Source: Candidatus Cloacimonadota bacterium (GTDB taxonomy: Bacteria > Cloacimonadota > Cloacimonadia > Cloacimonadales > TCS61). From it: a DNA stretch of 57,868 nucleotides. Location of the stretch: NCBI GenBank assembly GCA_021108315.1, contig JAIORE010000113.1, positions 1-57,868 on the forward strand. Reading direction: 5' to 3'. Shown here piece by piece: positions 1-9,708 of this stretch (position 1 is its first letter; each line of letters starts with the position of its first letter). Made by a program: the position numbers and the translations under genes. The notes under the pieces were generated by a model, which was not told the DNA's origin, ran no database searches, and was given only the letters and a program-made list of their open reading frames with translations.

Positions 1-20
1 ATTTTTTAGAAATTTGTTAA

Positions 21-1463
21 TGGTCACCTGTTTTATACGCCATCAAGTTTTTAACAACAAATGACAGCACATTTATTTCCGAAACAATTATTGATGGAAA
101 TAATTTCGATAGTACAATATCTTTTGAAAATGTTGAGGATACATCCTGTGTTATCAATGGTTTTACCATCAGAAATGGGAATGCTATTTTTAACGGAGGT
201 GGTATTTATTGTTATTATAGTTCTCTCCAAATATTAAATTGCCATATCACAGAAAATAATTCTGATTCTCGTGGTGGTGGAATTTATTCTGAGAATTCAA
301 ACTTAATTATAGAAAATAGTAAAATTTATAATAATTCTACATATGGAGGAGGAGGTGGTGGTATTGGATGTTATTATTCTGATGCAATCATCAAAAACAA
401 TGAAATTTATAATAATACAACTGATTGTGAAGGAGGAGGAATAAATTTCTATTTCTCAAAACCTATTCTCGAAAATTGCCACATTTCTTATAATTTAGCA
501 TCTCATGGTGGCGGTGTTTCTATGGTTTATAATGATGGTGATTTTTCATTAATTAACAATGTTTTTAACAATAACCAAGCACAAAACGGAGGAGCTTTTT
601 ATTATAATGCTGAATCACACGGAAAAATAATAAATAATCTCGTTTTTCATAATAATGCACTCAGTGGTGGTGGGTTTTTCATTAATACATCTTATGGGAA
701 TGCCGGTTGGCCAGAATTCATAAATTGTACAGTTGTAAATAATTATGCAGAATCAAATGGAGGAGGAATTTATTTTATGTTTAGGACGAATTCATCTTTC
801 ATAAATTCAATTCTCTGGGAAAATGAAGCAAATATTGGTAGTCAGGTTTGTATCGGTAGCTATACTTCCGATCCGAATTTTTATTTTTCTGATATTGAAG
901 AAGGTTTTGCTGGTTTTGGATTTTCCGGTTCTGCTTCAATTGAAGATTATGAGGGAGAATATGAAAACAACATTATGTTAGATCCGTTGTTCATAGAACC
1001 GGAAACAGGTAATTTCCATTTTTTGGAAAATTCACCTTGTATAAATGCTGGTAAGCCAGACACAACAGGTCTAGATCTTCCTGAATATGATTTAGCTGGC
1101 AACCCTAGAATCTATAATAACAGAATTGATATGGGTTGTTATGAATGGCAAAATCCAGATGTAGAAGATAATGTAGTAAGTATTAATGTATATCAATTAT
1201 GTAACTATCCTAATCCCTTCAATCCATCCACAACAATCTCGTTCTCAATTTCTGCAAAAAGCAATATTGAACTTTCAATCTATAATGTCAAAGGACAAAA
1301 AGTGAAATCACTTGTGAATGAATCTTTTAAAAAGGGTAATCACTCTGTAATATGGTATGGAGTTGATGAATCCGGCAAATCTGTCAGTTCAGGAATTTAT
1401 TTTTATATTCTAAATGCAAATGGTAAAATTGAGAAAGTAAAGAAGTGTTTATTGCTGAAATAA
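21..1463 (+). CDS. Secreted right-handed beta-helix protein, 5'-truncated, with type IX sorting domain
   Basis: The frame is open from about position 21, well upstream of the first ATG at 522, and those upstream codons already encode the same repeats (NGGGIYC, GGGIYSEN, GGGGGIGC), so 522 is not the true start. A TAA at 18-20 closes this frame; homologous text seems to continue in another frame just upstream, so a frameshift or assembly error near the window edge is likely. The body consists of glycine-rich beta-helix rungs (GGGI/NN pattern) of the right-handed parallel beta-helix class, usually extracellular adhesins or polysaccharide-active proteins. From about nucleotide 1197 the C-terminal module starts (NYPNPFNPSTTIS, then YNVKGQKVKSL, SSGIYFYIL and a basic end), a typical type IX/FlgD-Ig sorting domain. 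The substrate is unknown. Confidence 0.8.
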   Translation, partial: WSPVLYAIKFLTTNDSTFISETIIDGNNFDSTISFENVEDTSCVINGFTIRNGNAIFNGGGIYCYYSSLQILNCHITENNSDSRGGGIYSENSNLIIENSKIYNNSTYGGGGGGIGCYYSDAIIKNNEIYNNTTDCEGGGINFYFSKPILENCHISYNLASHGGGVSMVYNDGDFSLINNVFNNNQAQNGGAFYYNAESHGKIINNLVFHNNALSGGGFFINTSYGNAGWPEFINCTVVNNYAESNGGGIYFMFRTNSSFINSILWENEANIGSQVCIGSYTSDPNFYFSDIEEGFAGFGFSGSASIEDYEGEYENNIMLDPLFIEPETGNFHFLENSPCINAGKPDTTGLDLPEYDLAGNPRIYNNRIDMGCYEWQNPDVEDNVVSINVYQLCNYPNPFNPSTTISFSISAKSNIELSIYNVKGQKVKSLVNESFKKGNHSVIWYGVDESGKSVSSGIYFYILNANGKIEKVKKCLLLK

Positions 1464-1577
1464 TGAAAGAATAACTGCCCGGCATTCCTTTGAAGATATG
1501 ATAACAACAACTACTGAGCAAAATTATCATAATACTTAGGCTAATAAATCTTTTATACTTCATTCTTCTGAATCCTT

Positions 1578-2420
1578 TTAATAAATCTTAAACTCTTTTG
1601 AAACTATTAATTCTTCAAGAACATATAATTCAATTCTATATTTCCCATTTTCCCAATGACCAGACTCAGTGTAACCCCAGCCACCATCAAAAAAGGATGA
1701 AGACCATTCCTTATCAATATGATAATCATGAGTAAATGAATCAATTATTTTATTATTTTGATCGTAATATATACTTTTAATTTCAAATTCACGATCAACT
1801 TCTCTTAATGGATGCTGTAAGCAAAGTTCCCAATTTATATAACAGGAGCGGATTTGTGGAAATCTATTTTTATAAATTCTACTTTCTCTTGGTAATGATT
1901 CCGTTGGAGATTCAAATAGCTTTATACATTGAATATAAGAATCTATTTGTTCAAGATATTTTAAATTCATATCATCAATAATTTCGAAATTAACTGTTCC
2001 CAAACACATACCTTCTGCATAGAATTTTATGAAATATTTTCCTTGCTCCCAATATCCTTTCTCGTCCCAACCCCAACCCGAATCATGCCAAGATGTTTTC
2101 CAATCTGATTTTATATTAATATCTCTTGTGTTTCGGTAGAATTCCGTACTATCAGCCTTATGATAAACAGCTGTGAGAGGAAAACTAAGGTCTTTAGACA
2201 AATTCCCACTTACAAAATTCATTTCCCAATAGATATATCTTGTTTCAGATTTATTACAGGAATTTTTATATTCACGGTTTTCTTTTCTAACCTCTTTTTC
2301 TCCACATTCATAGAGATTGATTCCGGTATGGAAAATCCCTAAACTCTTGATGTAGTTATTAGAAGAACAAGCAAGGATCAGAAAAAATATTGTTGGTAAG
2401 AGGAATTTTATTATTTTCAT
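1578..2420 (-). CDS. Putative lipoprotein with an internal two-fold repeat
   Basis: No known family is recognised. The ATG at 2420 is preferred over an upstream TTG at 2441 because AGGAGT lies five bases before it. The N-terminus is a lipoprotein signal with lipobox LILAC (Cys18), so the protein should be anchored in the outer or inner membrane. The mature part is a tandem duplication: residues about 62-147 and 194-280 share Y-I-x-W-E near their start and the motif WG[WY]-x-E-x-G-[YH]-WE-x-GKY near their end. The many conserved Trp, Gly and Tyr suggest a small beta-sandwich binding domain. It is the most distal of three consecutive minus-strand lipoprotein genes, which may be co-transcribed. 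Confidence 0.7.
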   Translation of the reverse strand: MKIIKFLLPTIFFLILACSSNNYIKSLGIFHTGINLYECGEKEVRKENREYKNSCNKSETRYIYWEMNFVSGNLSKDLSFPLTAVYHKADSTEFYRNTRDINIKSDWKTSWHDSGWGWDEKGYWEQGKYFIKFYAEGMCLGTVNFEIIDDMNLKYLEQIDSYIQCIKLFESPTESLPRESRIYKNRFPQIRSCYINWELCLQHPLREVDREFEIKSIYYDQNNKIIDSFTHDYHIDKEWSSSFFDGGWGYTESGHWENGKYRIELYVLEELIVSKEFKIY

Positions 2421-2510
2421 GGTTACTCCTAATCTAGACAAGCCAGAATCAAAGAAAATTCACCGCAAAATGATAAAATTAAACGATATTATTAATTAGT
2501 AAAAATGTAT

Positions 2511-3353
2511 TTATTTGATCTCATAGTCAATTAAAATTGTTTCCTCAATAGTATCTACATATCCCAAAAACTCACCATTTTCATCATAGCAATTCAAACC
2601 ATTAATTTTTACAATCCGTTTTACAAAACCTTTTTCTGAAATATAATCATAAAAAATAATCTCAATATTCCAATCTTCATCTGTATATAAAAATTGAATT
2701 TTCCAGCAATCAAATTTTCCTGCCGCAACATCAACTTTTTCCCATCCTAAAACTTTTTTATCCATTCCCCAAGGCTCAGTTCTAAAAATCCATTGCTTAC
2801 CTTTTTTTAACGGATATTCTAAAGATTTTACAGGGTCGTAATTGATACTGTCTTCCCTTGAAAATTCGTTATTAGAGCACCTTTTTTTTACCCAATTAAG
2901 AACTTCTCTAACATTATTGAATCTCTTATTTCTGAACATAATATATGAATATTTCTGCTCTGTTTTGGGAGTTATCATTTTTGGACTTGTATAACCGTAA
3001 TCAAATAAAGCATTATCAATATTATTGTAATATTCATAACCTACTGAAATATTACCTTCTTCATTAATTGTTGATTTCAGATTAAAAACTTCAAGTGTAT
3101 CAAAAATTACTTCATAATTAACAATTTCTACTAAACCGGAAGAATAATATGTCGTATCAGATAAACCATATTTTGTAGCTAATGAATCAAAATTTAATTT
3201 ATAAGTTTTTTCATATTGCCAACTATTTCCTATAGCTAACGGATAAATATATTCCATATTTGGCTGATTGTCATTACCATCACATCCGACAATACAAATA
3301 ATAGTTAAAATAATTATTTGTAAAAGCCAAAACATTTTATTTTTTGTTTTCAT
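2511..3353 (-). CDS. Putative lipoprotein, unknown function
   Basis: This encodes 280 residues starting with a lipoprotein signal and lipobox IVGC (Cys24) followed by an acidic D-G-N-D. Directly after comes YPLAIGNSWQYE, a phrase often seen at the start of secreted lipoproteins in Bacteroidetes-like and Cloacimonas-like genomes ('PLAVGNSW.Y'). The remainder is predicted all-beta with many aromatic residues, and I cannot assign a function. The start ATG is preceded by a GGGGA ribosome-binding site. The flanking minus-strand genes are also lipoproteins. Confidence 0.7.
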   Translation of the reverse strand: MKTKNKMFWLLQIIILTIICIVGCDGNDNQPNMEYIYPLAIGNSWQYEKTYKLNFDSLATKYGLSDTTYYSSGLVEIVNYEVIFDTLEVFNLKSTINEEGNISVGYEYYNNIDNALFDYGYTSPKMITPKTEQKYSYIMFRNKRFNNVREVLNWVKKRCSNNEFSREDSINYDPVKSLEYPLKKGKQWIFRTEPWGMDKKVLGWEKVDVAAGKFDCWKIQFLYTDEDWNIEIIFYDYISEKGFVKRIVKINGLNCYDENGEFLGYVDTIEETILIDYEIK

Positions 3354-3474
3354 TTTTCCCCTTTTCTACCTTTAAGAAAATTAAATATATTCTGCATTCT
3401 AACACTTTTGCGTCTTTGCGAGAAAATATTTAATTTTATTTCTTCCTCATTATTCATTATTCACTATTAGTTAT

Positions 3475-4323
3475 TCACTTTTTATCACTATTCTTATCAA
3501 ATTTAAAAGCTAGTCCAAAATAGATAACATAATCGTCATCAACAAAATCAATTCTTACTTCTGGGTAAGTATTATTAAACCTGAAACCAAAAGAAAATCC
3601 AGGATTGAAATAGATAGCAGAGAATTTATTAGATTCATTAAATGAACCCGAACTACTTCCGCTACTGCTATAGGATGAATAGACATTGTAATAATATTTG
3701 GAAAGATTTAATCCGAAATGAACTGCAACATCTTTTGTAATATCGTAACTCATAGGTACATTAAATTCCAATGAAATTGCATTAGAAGATGCATTGAGAT
3801 TGGTTGAATACCTTAATGGAGTTGGAATATCTGTTCCCGAGGAGCTAGTTGAACCATTTAAACCATCTGAATAACCTATTCCCGGCATGAGAGAAATTCC
3901 AAATCTCGAATTCAAATCATTTATTTGATATTTTAAATTACACCTTCCTCCAATACTCATCAAAAAGATAGATCCTTCTATGGAGATATATCCTTCTCCA
4001 ATGAAATCAAGCCTATCTAATATTCCAAGTTGAAAAAAGACGTTCAACATCGGTCTTTTAGATTTTTTGGTTTCCACATCAAATCTAAAATCATCATCAG
4101 AACCAACTTCTGGAATTATTGGTTTTACTTTTGTTACAATAAACTGTCCGGCACTAAACGCCAATCCGGCTCTGCCATTGTCTTTTCCTAGTGTTTTTCC
4201 ACCTTGATAGTGATTAATACTCGTAGACAAATGAGTTTGTACAGTGCTACATCCACTGAATATTGCTATGATTAAAATAAAAAATAGTATTAATATTAGC
4301 TCTCTTCTTTTTTTTATTTTCAT
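3475..4323 (-). CDS. Putative outer-membrane lipoprotein, beta-barrel-like
   Basis: The N-terminus is a strong lipoprotein signal with lipobox FSGC (Cys25). The mature sequence consists of alternating hydrophobic strands with short Gly/Ser/Asn-rich turns (for example LMSIGGRCNLKYQ, GISLMPGIGYSDG, FNPGFSFGFRFNN), which suggests a small outer-membrane beta-barrel or a barrel-associated lipoprotein. A serine-rich loop (SSYSSSGSSSGSF) lies at about residues 216-228. The end EVRIDFVDDDYVIYFGLAFKF looks like closing barrel strands. AGGAGA precedes the ATG at good spacing. The function is not recognisable. Confidence 0.65.
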   Translation of the reverse strand: MKIKKRRELILILFFILIIAIFSGCSTVQTHLSTSINHYQGGKTLGKDNGRAGLAFSAGQFIVTKVKPIIPEVGSDDDFRFDVETKKSKRPMLNVFFQLGILDRLDFIGEGYISIEGSIFLMSIGGRCNLKYQINDLNSRFGISLMPGIGYSDGLNGSTSSSGTDIPTPLRYSTNLNASSNAISLEFNVPMSYDITKDVAVHFGLNLSKYYYNVYSSYSSSGSSSGSFNESNKFSAIYFNPGFSFGFRFNNTYPEVRIDFVDDDYVIYFGLAFKFDKNSDKK

Positions 4324-4346
4324 CTGAATCTCCTTAATTTTGGATT

Positions 4347-5192
4347 TTATCTAATATCTGTTCTTATATTTACAACAACCAATTCCGGTCTATTAAAAAT
4401 TCTAACCGGAATAATTGAGTTTCCCAGTCCTCTACTTATTATCATTCTTGTATTACCTTTTTCATGTATTCCAGATGTAAATTCCGGGAAAAAACCTTGA
4501 TTGGGGGAAACTAATCCGCCAATAAACGGAATTCTTATTTGTCCACCGTGAGCGTGTCCTGCGAAAACAATATCATAATTATTTTTTACGTATAAAGCAA
4601 AATCCTCTGCTCTATGAGACAAGAGAATTGAGAATTTTTCATTAGATAATTCCTTCAGTTTATTAATGTACTCATTATGAGAAGAAAAACCTTCCGGATC
4701 ATCAACTCCGATTAAAACGATTTCAGATTTTCCCCTTGAAATAGATATTATTTTGTTATTGAGAATTGTTACATTCTCCTCAATTAATTTGTTCTCTAAT
4801 TTTTTAGCTTTTCCAGACCACCATTCATGATTCCCATTTACAAAATATATGGGAGCAATTTCCTTTATTTGAGAAATTAGTTTTATGGCAATATTTATAT
4901 CACTTTTTTTGTAATCAATTAAATCGCCGGTAATTAATATAATATCCGGTTTAATCTTTTTTATGTTATTGGTCAAAATATTGTTGTCTTTACCAAATTT
5001 TTTATTATGCAAATCCGAAATTTGTAAAATTTTAAAATCATGAAAATCATTTGGTAATTTACTTGAAGTTATATTATATGTTGTAATTTGAATCCAATTA
5101 TTACCAAGATAAATAGATGCTATTATTGTAATTGAAAACAACAATAGAGGTAAATATTTTTTTGTAGAATTAGTTTTAGTCTTTTTTATCAT
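4347..5192 (-). CDS. Membrane-anchored metallophosphoesterase (YkuE/LpxG-like)
   Basis: This is a calcineurin-like phosphoesterase of normal length for the YkuE group. The two-metal site is complete: D60-L-H62, G89-D90, G120-N-H-E123, S-H193 and G212-H213-A-H215-G-G-Q. An N-terminal transmembrane segment (about residues 13-30) places the catalytic domain outside the cytoplasm. Relatives include YkuE and the UDP-2,3-diacylglucosamine pyrophosphatase LpxG, so a role on lipid A precursors or other cell-wall lipids is possible but not shown here. A TAA two codons upstream fixes the start. The AGGAGA upstream is about 17 bases from the ATG, which is unusually far. It lies in a minus-strand series with lipoprotein genes. 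Confidence 0.85.
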   Translation of the reverse strand: MIKKTKTNSTKKYLPLLLFSITIIASIYLGNNWIQITTYNITSSKLPNDFHDFKILQISDLHNKKFGKDNNILTNNIKKIKPDIILITGDLIDYKKSDINIAIKLISQIKEIAPIYFVNGNHEWWSGKAKKLENKLIEENVTILNNKIISISRGKSEIVLIGVDDPEGFSSHNEYINKLKELSNEKFSILLSHRAEDFALYVKNNYDIVFAGHAHGGQIRIPFIGGLVSPNQGFFPEFTSGIHEKGNTRMIISRGLGNSIIPVRIFNRPELVVVNIRTDIR

Positions 5193-5252
5193 TATTTAGA
5201 ATTGTATTATCTCCTAAATTTAATAAATCAATTTTGAACTCTATGAAATAAA

Positions 5253-7295
5253 TCAATCAAATTTTATTTTTAGCTCTGTTGAATTCCTTTTTTTTCGATT
5301 TAACTGTCTTTTATATCTCGGATCTTCATTAATAGCATCAATTATTATCTGCCATTTATCACTATTGTCTTTCCTTTTTTCTGCAAAATCTATTATACTT
5401 TTAAAATCCCGTTTATGATTATTGATTATTTCATAAATTGTCGATGTAAAATAAAACTCATCAGAAACAGTTTTTGATAAAATAATTGGTTGATTAATAC
5501 TAATTCTTTCAAAAGAAACCTGATCAATGTAAGATAATTTAAGAACACCAATTTCATCATTTCTGAATAGATTTTTTTTCAAATTAATTGAATATGAATA
5601 TTGAAAGTTAGATTTCATCTCATGATTATAAGCTAGAATTTTTTCCTGTTCAACTTCTTTTCCCTGATTATCGAAATTAAAATGAATAGTAAAATCTACA
5701 TCTTTTGCAATGATATCGTTGTAGAATAAGTACCTCTCAATTATTGATTTCGTATATTCAGGAGTTTTCCCTTGGTCAAAAAAAATGTCCCAACGGTATA
5801 TCTGAGCTGTGTAGATATCATTAATAAATGATTTCTTCTCTTCGGCTTTTTTTAGGGATTGAATTATTTCTACCGTATCAAGTTGAAGTTCATTTATCCA
5901 AAACCTAATACTTATTACAAGATTTAGTGCTTCAGGATCATAGTTTTCATAAAGATAGTGCATAACTTTATATTTGACAGCAAGTTCATCAAAATTTTGT
6001 TCATTATGCATTTTGTACAAAGATTTTTTTAATTCGTAGATCTTATAGTGATTATAATTTATTTTATAAATTTTGTCAGCATTTTTAGACTGTTCTTTTT
6101 CAAATTTTTCAATCTTTTTAACCAAGTTTTCTTTTGATTTAATAAATTTTCGAGCCCAATCTGGATTTATTTCATCTATTTTTTGGATAATTTTTTTAGA
6201 ATTTGATGCTTTGATATTTTTCAAAAATAGATATTCGTAATCATCCCTTAAAAAAATTGTGATATTACAATCCTTATCAAGTGTTTTGATGAATTTATAA
6301 AATTCATGTTTAAAAAAATTAAAATATTCAAGATGTTTTTCCAATTCTTTTATTTCAATAATAAAGACAAAATTTTTCTTTTTCATCATACGTAATTTAT
6401 TTTTGCTTTGAATACCAATTCTTATAAATATGCTTTCATCATCTCTAGGATTTATTCCAGCTTCATTAAATATACTTATAGAATTTTCTTTTGGAATCGG
6501 ATAATCAAAGTCATAATGATTTATGTTAAATTTTTTACTATTTAAACTTGTATGTTTGGGAGCCATACTCCCAAAAAATTTCCACTTATTTTTTGGGGAA
6601 CGTATATTTTCTATCCATTTAATATAACCCTGCTTTTTTTTATTCAGAAAAGTAGAATCAATAACGATTTTTTCATTTCCAAGAAAAACATCAACATTGT
6701 ATCTACTAGTGCCAAAGGAATTATTACTCGTAACATCAAATTTATAACTATAATCAGGATAATCATCTGTTGAAACAATCAATTCTTTGCTACCTTCAGT
6801 ATACAATACAAATTCGTATTTACCGTATTTATCTGTAATATTTTGTAAATCTGTATTCTTTATTAACACTTTTGCATCGGAAATAACACTAAAATCCTGA
6901 TCAAATACAGTTCCTGATATTTTTGCTAATTGCTTAAATTTGTAGTTGTATAAAGTACACATAGAGGTTCCTTGTTGATATATATGTTGGAATTTTATGC
7001 TAATGAAATTTGTAAGATCCGGATAAATATCTACATTATGCTTATAAAAGCGTATAAACCCTTTCTTTCGGCAGCTAACGCTATATCTTCCAACGGGAAT
7101 ATCTTCTATTAAAAACTCTCCGTTTTTGTCAGTTTCTGCACTCAATCCGGTTCCTTTTACAAAAACCCTAGCAAATGGGACTTTTGTATGATTTAATTTG
7201 AAAACTATTCCAGCTAAATTCCCTGTTTCTTCGGCAAATAAATTGGAAACTAAAATGATAGCCATAAATATAAAAATGATTTTTAGATTTTTCAT
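5253..7295 (-). CDS. Exported YfbK-like protein with degenerate VWA domain (paralogue B)
   Basis: The ATG at 7295 is chosen over a TTG at 7322 because AAGGAGAG sits just before it and a good signal peptide follows (IFMAIILVSNLFA). About 680 residues. The N-terminal third has two carboxypeptidase-regulatory-like beta-sandwich domains (GTGLSAETDKNGEFLIEDIP and KISGTVFDQDF). The middle matches the YfbK plan: HYDFDYPIP, then IFIRIGIQSK, then the VWA strand FVFIIEIKELEK. YfbK proteins have D-x-S-G-S at that strand; here it reads E-I-K-E-L, so the MIDAS metal ligands are gone. The C-terminus (IAKDVDFTIHF, DEIGVLKLSY, DEFYFTSTIYE) resembles the YfbK C-terminal DUF3520 region. The stop of its larger paralogue lies 23 bases upstream, so the two are probably co-transcribed. 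Confidence 0.75.
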   Translation of the reverse strand: MKNLKIIFIFMAIILVSNLFAEETGNLAGIVFKLNHTKVPFARVFVKGTGLSAETDKNGEFLIEDIPVGRYSVSCRKKGFIRFYKHNVDIYPDLTNFISIKFQHIYQQGTSMCTLYNYKFKQLAKISGTVFDQDFSVISDAKVLIKNTDLQNITDKYGKYEFVLYTEGSKELIVSTDDYPDYSYKFDVTSNNSFGTSRYNVDVFLGNEKIVIDSTFLNKKKQGYIKWIENIRSPKNKWKFFGSMAPKHTSLNSKKFNINHYDFDYPIPKENSISIFNEAGINPRDDESIFIRIGIQSKNKLRMMKKKNFVFIIEIKELEKHLEYFNFFKHEFYKFIKTLDKDCNITIFLRDDYEYLFLKNIKASNSKKIIQKIDEINPDWARKFIKSKENLVKKIEKFEKEQSKNADKIYKINYNHYKIYELKKSLYKMHNEQNFDELAVKYKVMHYLYENYDPEALNLVISIRFWINELQLDTVEIIQSLKKAEEKKSFINDIYTAQIYRWDIFFDQGKTPEYTKSIIERYLFYNDIIAKDVDFTIHFNFDNQGKEVEQEKILAYNHEMKSNFQYSYSINLKKNLFRNDEIGVLKLSYIDQVSFERISINQPIILSKTVSDEFYFTSTIYEIINNHKRDFKSIIDFAEKRKDNSDKWQIIIDAINEDPRYKRQLNRKKRNSTELKIKFD

Positions 7296-7318
7296 ATTTT
7301 GCTCTCCTTGAAACAGGA

Positions 7319-9700
7319 TCAATCAATTTTAAAATGTATTTTAGGTAGTTTGTCTTGGGATATTTTCTGTTTGTATCTCCAATCTTTATAAACTGAATCA
7401 ATAAATTTTTGCCGTTTTTTACTATTGCCTTTGTTCTTCTCTGCAAATTCTATTATTCGATTATAATTCGGTTTACTATTATTTTTAAATTCAGCAACTG
7501 CCGAAGTAAAATAAAAATCATCTAAAAGATCATCTGATAAAATAATTGGTTGGTTTACATCAATTCTTTTAAATGAAACCGGGTCAAAGTAGGAAAGTTT
7601 AAGAATTCCGATTTCATCTTTGGTAAATAGTTTTTTTTCTAATTCAAACAAATATGAATATTGAAAGTTGGTTTTCATTTCAGTGTTAACAACAAGTTCT
7701 TTTGCTTGTTCAGCTTCTTTTCCCCAGGAATCAGCATTATAATGAATAGTAAAATTTAAGTCTTTTGCAATAAGTTCATTTTTTTCTAAAAGATTATTGA
7801 AAATAGATTCTAATTCTTCTGGTTTTTTCCAGTTAGAAGAAAATTTTCTCTTTTCGATTGTAGCTACTTGAGTAAAGTCAATAAAAGTCACATTTTCCCT
7901 GATTCTTTTTATAGATTCTATAATTTTAACTGAATCAAGCTGGAAAACTCTATTTTCAAAGCAAACGCTGACAACAAGATTGAACTCATCTGGATTGCAA
8001 TTATTATAAAGGTAATTCATTACACTATATTTGGTAGCTAATTCATCCAAATCTTGATTATGATGAAGCTTTAATATTGATCTCCTTATCGCATCATGTC
8101 TATTATCATACTTAACAGAACATCTCTTCTCGAATTTCAGAATTTCCTTGCGTACAATTTCTTTTGAATTTATAAAAGTTGATACCCATTTTGAATTTAT
8201 TTTATCTATTTTTTTTATAATTTTTTTCACTTTTGATGCTTTGATATTTTCTATAAATGGATATTCGTAATCGTCTCTTAAAAAAACTGTAATTTTATCA
8301 TTTGAATTTAGGGTTTGAATAAATTTATAAAATTCATCTCTAAAAACAGTAAAATCTTCAATATTCTTTTCAATCTCTTTGACATCAATGATGAATACTA
8401 AGTTCTTCCTTTTTTTAAGTATATTTTCACTTTGTTTACCTTGAATACCAATTCGCAATAAAATCAATTCATCATTCCAAGGACAAACTCCAGCTTCGTT
8501 AAAAATACTTACTGAATGATCTTTATGAAGTGGATAATCGAAATTAAAGTTATTTATTATACTTTCTATATTGCTATTATGAATATCATTTGTTTTATAT
8601 GAATTTTTAGTATTTTGGTATGAAAAGTTTCTTCTATATTTTTTATAGGAAGTATTCTTGTATAACTCAAGTAATTTTTGTTTTTTCTGCTTTAAAAAAG
8701 TAGAATCAATTACTATTTCAGTGTTCTTCCAAAAAACATCTACATCCAGATTACTATAATCTTTAGTTTCATCAAAGGTAATATTAAATCTTTGCCTAAA
8801 AACAGGATATTTAGTATGAGAAACTAAAAAGTCTTTATTTTCTTTCGTGTACAATTCAAATCTAAACTCTCCACACTTGTTTGTTCTACCTTTGATTATC
8901 TTATTATCAAAAGAGATATTTGCATCAGCAATAATATTGAAATTTTCATCAAATACTGTTCCACTGATTATTGCCAATCTATAAAAATAATAAGGATCTA
9001 AATCCCAATGTCCACCGCCAATAAGACTAGATTTATTAAGTTTTATCAAAACAAAGTTTGTTAACTCAGGATAGATTTTAACCCCATATTTGATTATTTC
9101 ATCAAATCCCATTTGGTTACAAGTGAAATTATACTTACCTATCGGAATATTTTCTATTAAAAACTTACCGTTTTTATCAGTTTGAGCACCTATTCTCGTG
9201 CCATCAATATAAACACTAGCAAATGGAACAATTTCATGTGTTTCTCTATCAATAACAATCCCTTCTAAATTCCCCTTTAATTTTCTTGAAGATGATTCAT
9301 CAAGTTTTTTTAGAACAATATTTATCTGATAATTCAACTTTAACATACTTTCATTACCAAAAGTTATAACGTCAATATCCTTGCTATTCAAATCAAGGTT
9401 TTTTATAATAAAATCTAAATAGTTATTCCGCATTTCTTTGAGATTAAACATTGAAGGTTGTACTTCATGATCAGAGATTACTTTGTAAAAACCGTGAGGA
9501 ATATTTTCTATAATGTAATTACCATTTTGAGAAGTAAAAACTTGTTTGTTTGTTCCTTCTATTGTTATACTGATATTAGAAATAAGAAGATTATCTCTTT
9601 CATCAGTAATAACACCTCTTAAATAATTTGTTTCCTCTGAAAATAACAAACTCAATAATATCAAGAATAATACCATAAATACTGTTTTCTGTAATTTCAT
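7319..9700 (-). CDS. Exported YfbK-like protein with degenerate VWA domain (paralogue A)
   Basis: 793 residues with a signal peptide (FMVLFLILLSLLFS) and AGGAGA before the ATG. Three carboxypeptidase-regulatory-like domains lie at about residues 24-100, 143-220 and 245-320; the second contains GAQTDKNGKFLIENIPIGKY, nearly the same as in the downstream paralogue. The YfbK-like core follows: NFNFDYPLH (about 385), CPWNDELILLRIGIQGK (406-422), and the first VWA strand NLVFIIDVKEIEK (433-445). The canonical D-x-S-x-S becomes D439-V-K441-E-I443: Asp is kept but both Ser are lost. The DUF3520-like end covers about 645-770 (IAKDLNFTIHY, DEIGILKLSY, DDFYFTSAVAEF). It is probably the first gene of a two-gene unit. 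The role is unknown; metal-independent protein binding in the periplasm is an inference. Confidence 0.78.
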   Translation of the reverse strand: MKLQKTVFMVLFLILLSLLFSEETNYLRGVITDERDNLLISNISITIEGTNKQVFTSQNGNYIIENIPHGFYKVISDHEVQPSMFNLKEMRNNYLDFIIKNLDLNSKDIDVITFGNESMLKLNYQINIVLKKLDESSSRKLKGNLEGIVIDRETHEIVPFASVYIDGTRIGAQTDKNGKFLIENIPIGKYNFTCNQMGFDEIIKYGVKIYPELTNFVLIKLNKSSLIGGGHWDLDPYYFYRLAIISGTVFDENFNIIADANISFDNKIIKGRTNKCGEFRFELYTKENKDFLVSHTKYPVFRQRFNITFDETKDYSNLDVDVFWKNTEIVIDSTFLKQKKQKLLELYKNTSYKKYRRNFSYQNTKNSYKTNDIHNSNIESIINNFNFDYPLHKDHSVSIFNEAGVCPWNDELILLRIGIQGKQSENILKKRKNLVFIIDVKEIEKNIEDFTVFRDEFYKFIQTLNSNDKITVFLRDDYEYPFIENIKASKVKKIIKKIDKINSKWVSTFINSKEIVRKEILKFEKRCSVKYDNRHDAIRRSILKLHHNQDLDELATKYSVMNYLYNNCNPDEFNLVVSVCFENRVFQLDSVKIIESIKRIRENVTFIDFTQVATIEKRKFSSNWKKPEELESIFNNLLEKNELIAKDLNFTIHYNADSWGKEAEQAKELVVNTEMKTNFQYSYLFELEKKLFTKDEIGILKLSYFDPVSFKRIDVNQPIILSDDLLDDFYFTSAVAEFKNNSKPNYNRIIEFAEKNKGNSKKRQKFIDSVYKDWRYKQKISQDKLPKIHFKID

Positions 9701-9708
9701 TTTTTCTC

